Of a DNA stretch of 64,000 nucleotides, positions 62,738 through 64,000 are shown one piece after another. Position numbers and translations under genes: made by a program. Every line of letters starts with the position of its first letter. Within the stretch, counting starts at the first letter, position 1. Source of the stretch: Anticarsia gemmatalis (taxonomy: Eukaryota; Arthropoda; Insecta; Lepidoptera; Erebidae); the NCBI RefSeq assembly GCF_050436995.1, contig NC_134745.1, forward strand, positions 10,912,001 to 10,976,000. Direction: 5' to 3'. The notes beneath the pieces are model-generated. The model had not been told where the DNA came from. It saw only the letters and a list, made by a program, of their open reading frames with translations, and did no database searches.

Positions 62738-63850
62738 ATGTTTCATCCTAGGTGCTTTAGCAGCTACTTAATATCAGTGTTTTTGATTAAATCTTACTTA
62801 TAAGACTTGCATAGTAATAAATAAATAATTAATGAATGTATCAATGTAAGTTATTCATCATCAGTTGTAAATACTTGCTTGACTAATTCTTGATGGCTTC
62901 ATTTGCATTAAAAAATTTACTGAACTCTAATATTTAATAGCTTTTAGTTCACTGTGGTAGATTATTTTGTTTACTTACTAGTCACATGTACCTAAGGTAA
63001 GTAGGGTCAATACATACCAATCATTAAAGTAAAGAGCAATAAGCAAGACAGCTAATAATTACTATTAAAACTAATCTGAGTTATCTTCATAGCTTTTAGA
63101 AAAAAAATTGTCATTGTTTTATTATACATACTTAACTGGGCATACTTATGATAAAAACAGATCATTATAATCATAAAACTAACAATACCACGGATAATGT
63201 TTACATAATAGGAGGTATCTTAAACTATGCAGTCTTTGACAGATTTCTTGCTCCAGATGAATATTATTATACTAAATGGTTTTGTGTATCTTGATCTAAG
63301 TCTTACCCTGCTTTAAATAAATATACCTCTTGGGGAATTCAAGTGTGATCTACTAAAACGATATTGTAAAACCTAAATAATAGACAACATATTAGATATG
63401 TGCAATTTAATTAGTTATAGTAATAAAAAGTAATTTACCCCTTATTTTACAATTTAGAGATAACATTTATATAATCATAAAAATAGTTGTTGTGAATAAA
63501 ATAAACAATTCATGTACATAAAATAAGGAACCCACCATTCAATGAATGAGCACATGCAATATTACCATTACTCAAGCTAGTTGTAACGTGCGACCCTTTG
63601 CCAGGTATATCAGTAATAATGTTGAAAGTATTCACAAATTAATTTTGTTATTTGGAATAAAAGGTATTTCACCACTGTCTTATAACCCAATAATTTCAAG
63701 ATTCCAACCACATTCCAACTGTTGTTTCTGTGGCAATAGCCTAAGTATCTTGAATTTTTTTAAACAATAATATACTGTAAATTAACTAAGTAATATATAA
63801 TATTTTCATTGAATAGGTAATCTTAAGTAATGGCACTGAAGAACTTAACA
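62738..63850. other. Right-hand spacer
   Basis: AT-rich, with no recognised gene or repeat. Short open frames such as 63546-63770 show no protein-like features. Confidence 0.5.
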
Positions 63851-63894
63851 GCAAGGCCCGGCGCTCATTCCGGCACCTATAAGTTATAGGATCA

Positions 63895-64000
63895 TTCGGC
63901 ATACTTCATGCAAGCACACTGTCGGAAACAACGCCTTGGTTTGTTGCAACACATTTTATCATTCCAAGACATGGCTTTCGACACTGCTTTTGTATGTAGG
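63895..64000 (-). CDS. Possible 3' end of a minus-strand gene cut by the window edge
   Basis: On the minus strand a frame enters from the right edge and reads VSKAMSWNDKMCCNKPRRCF, then RQCACMKYAE and a stop at 63895-63897. The composition (Cys, Lys, Arg) and a local rise in GC are compatible with a coding end, but 35 codons are too few to be sure. No family is recognised. Confidence 0.2.

Overview
The window looks like nuclear DNA of a moth or butterfly (Lepidoptera). It is AT-rich. Its genes are split by GT-AG introns and end in AATAAA signals. The gaps are full of repeats typical of this order: non-autonomous Helitrons that start TC and end in a hairpin plus CTAG, tRNA-derived SINEs, and small MITEs of the hAT and PIF/Harbinger kinds. 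The species cannot be told from the sequence alone. Exons were placed by hand from splice signals, matching intron phase and similarity between the copies.

Region 1 (about 1-46,450, + strand) is a head-to-tail cluster of genes for multi-pass membrane proteins of the rolling stone (rost) family. From left to right it holds a 5'-truncated copy at the window edge (exons at 1270-2635), a lone first exon at 12615-12905, and four complete four-exon genes: 15403-24896, 25781-30398, 31071-35625 and 39291-46088. The four complete genes have the same exon order and the same intron phases (1, 1, 2) and encode about 268-276 residues, so they are tandem duplicates. They carry a conserved Thr (in LTHWG or a variant) and a conserved His (in HG-x-N/T-S), both in membrane-side segments. 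Long introns and spacers hold the repeats.

Region 2 (about 47,200-55,800, - strand) is a C2H2 zinc-finger gene that converges on the last rost gene. Its finger exon runs into a very uniform tandem array of about 15.5 units of 113 bp, and its preceding intron is almost filled by a Helitron that ends 18 bp from the splice acceptor.

Region 3 (about 56,165-62,727, + strand) has three compact genes. The first is a SANT/Myb-like protein transcribed divergently from the zinc-finger gene. The second is a small acidic protein I do not recognise. The third is a lipid-droplet-associated hydrolase (LDAH) homologue. The last 1.2 kb has no supported gene, apart from a possible 3' end of a minus-strand gene at the right edge.

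No prokaryotic-type system, CRISPR array, rRNA or functional tRNA gene is visible. The most notable points are the coding-derived 113-bp array, the orphan first exon, the altered intron layout of the leftmost rost copy, and the possible hydrolase-type Thr/His pair in the rost cluster.
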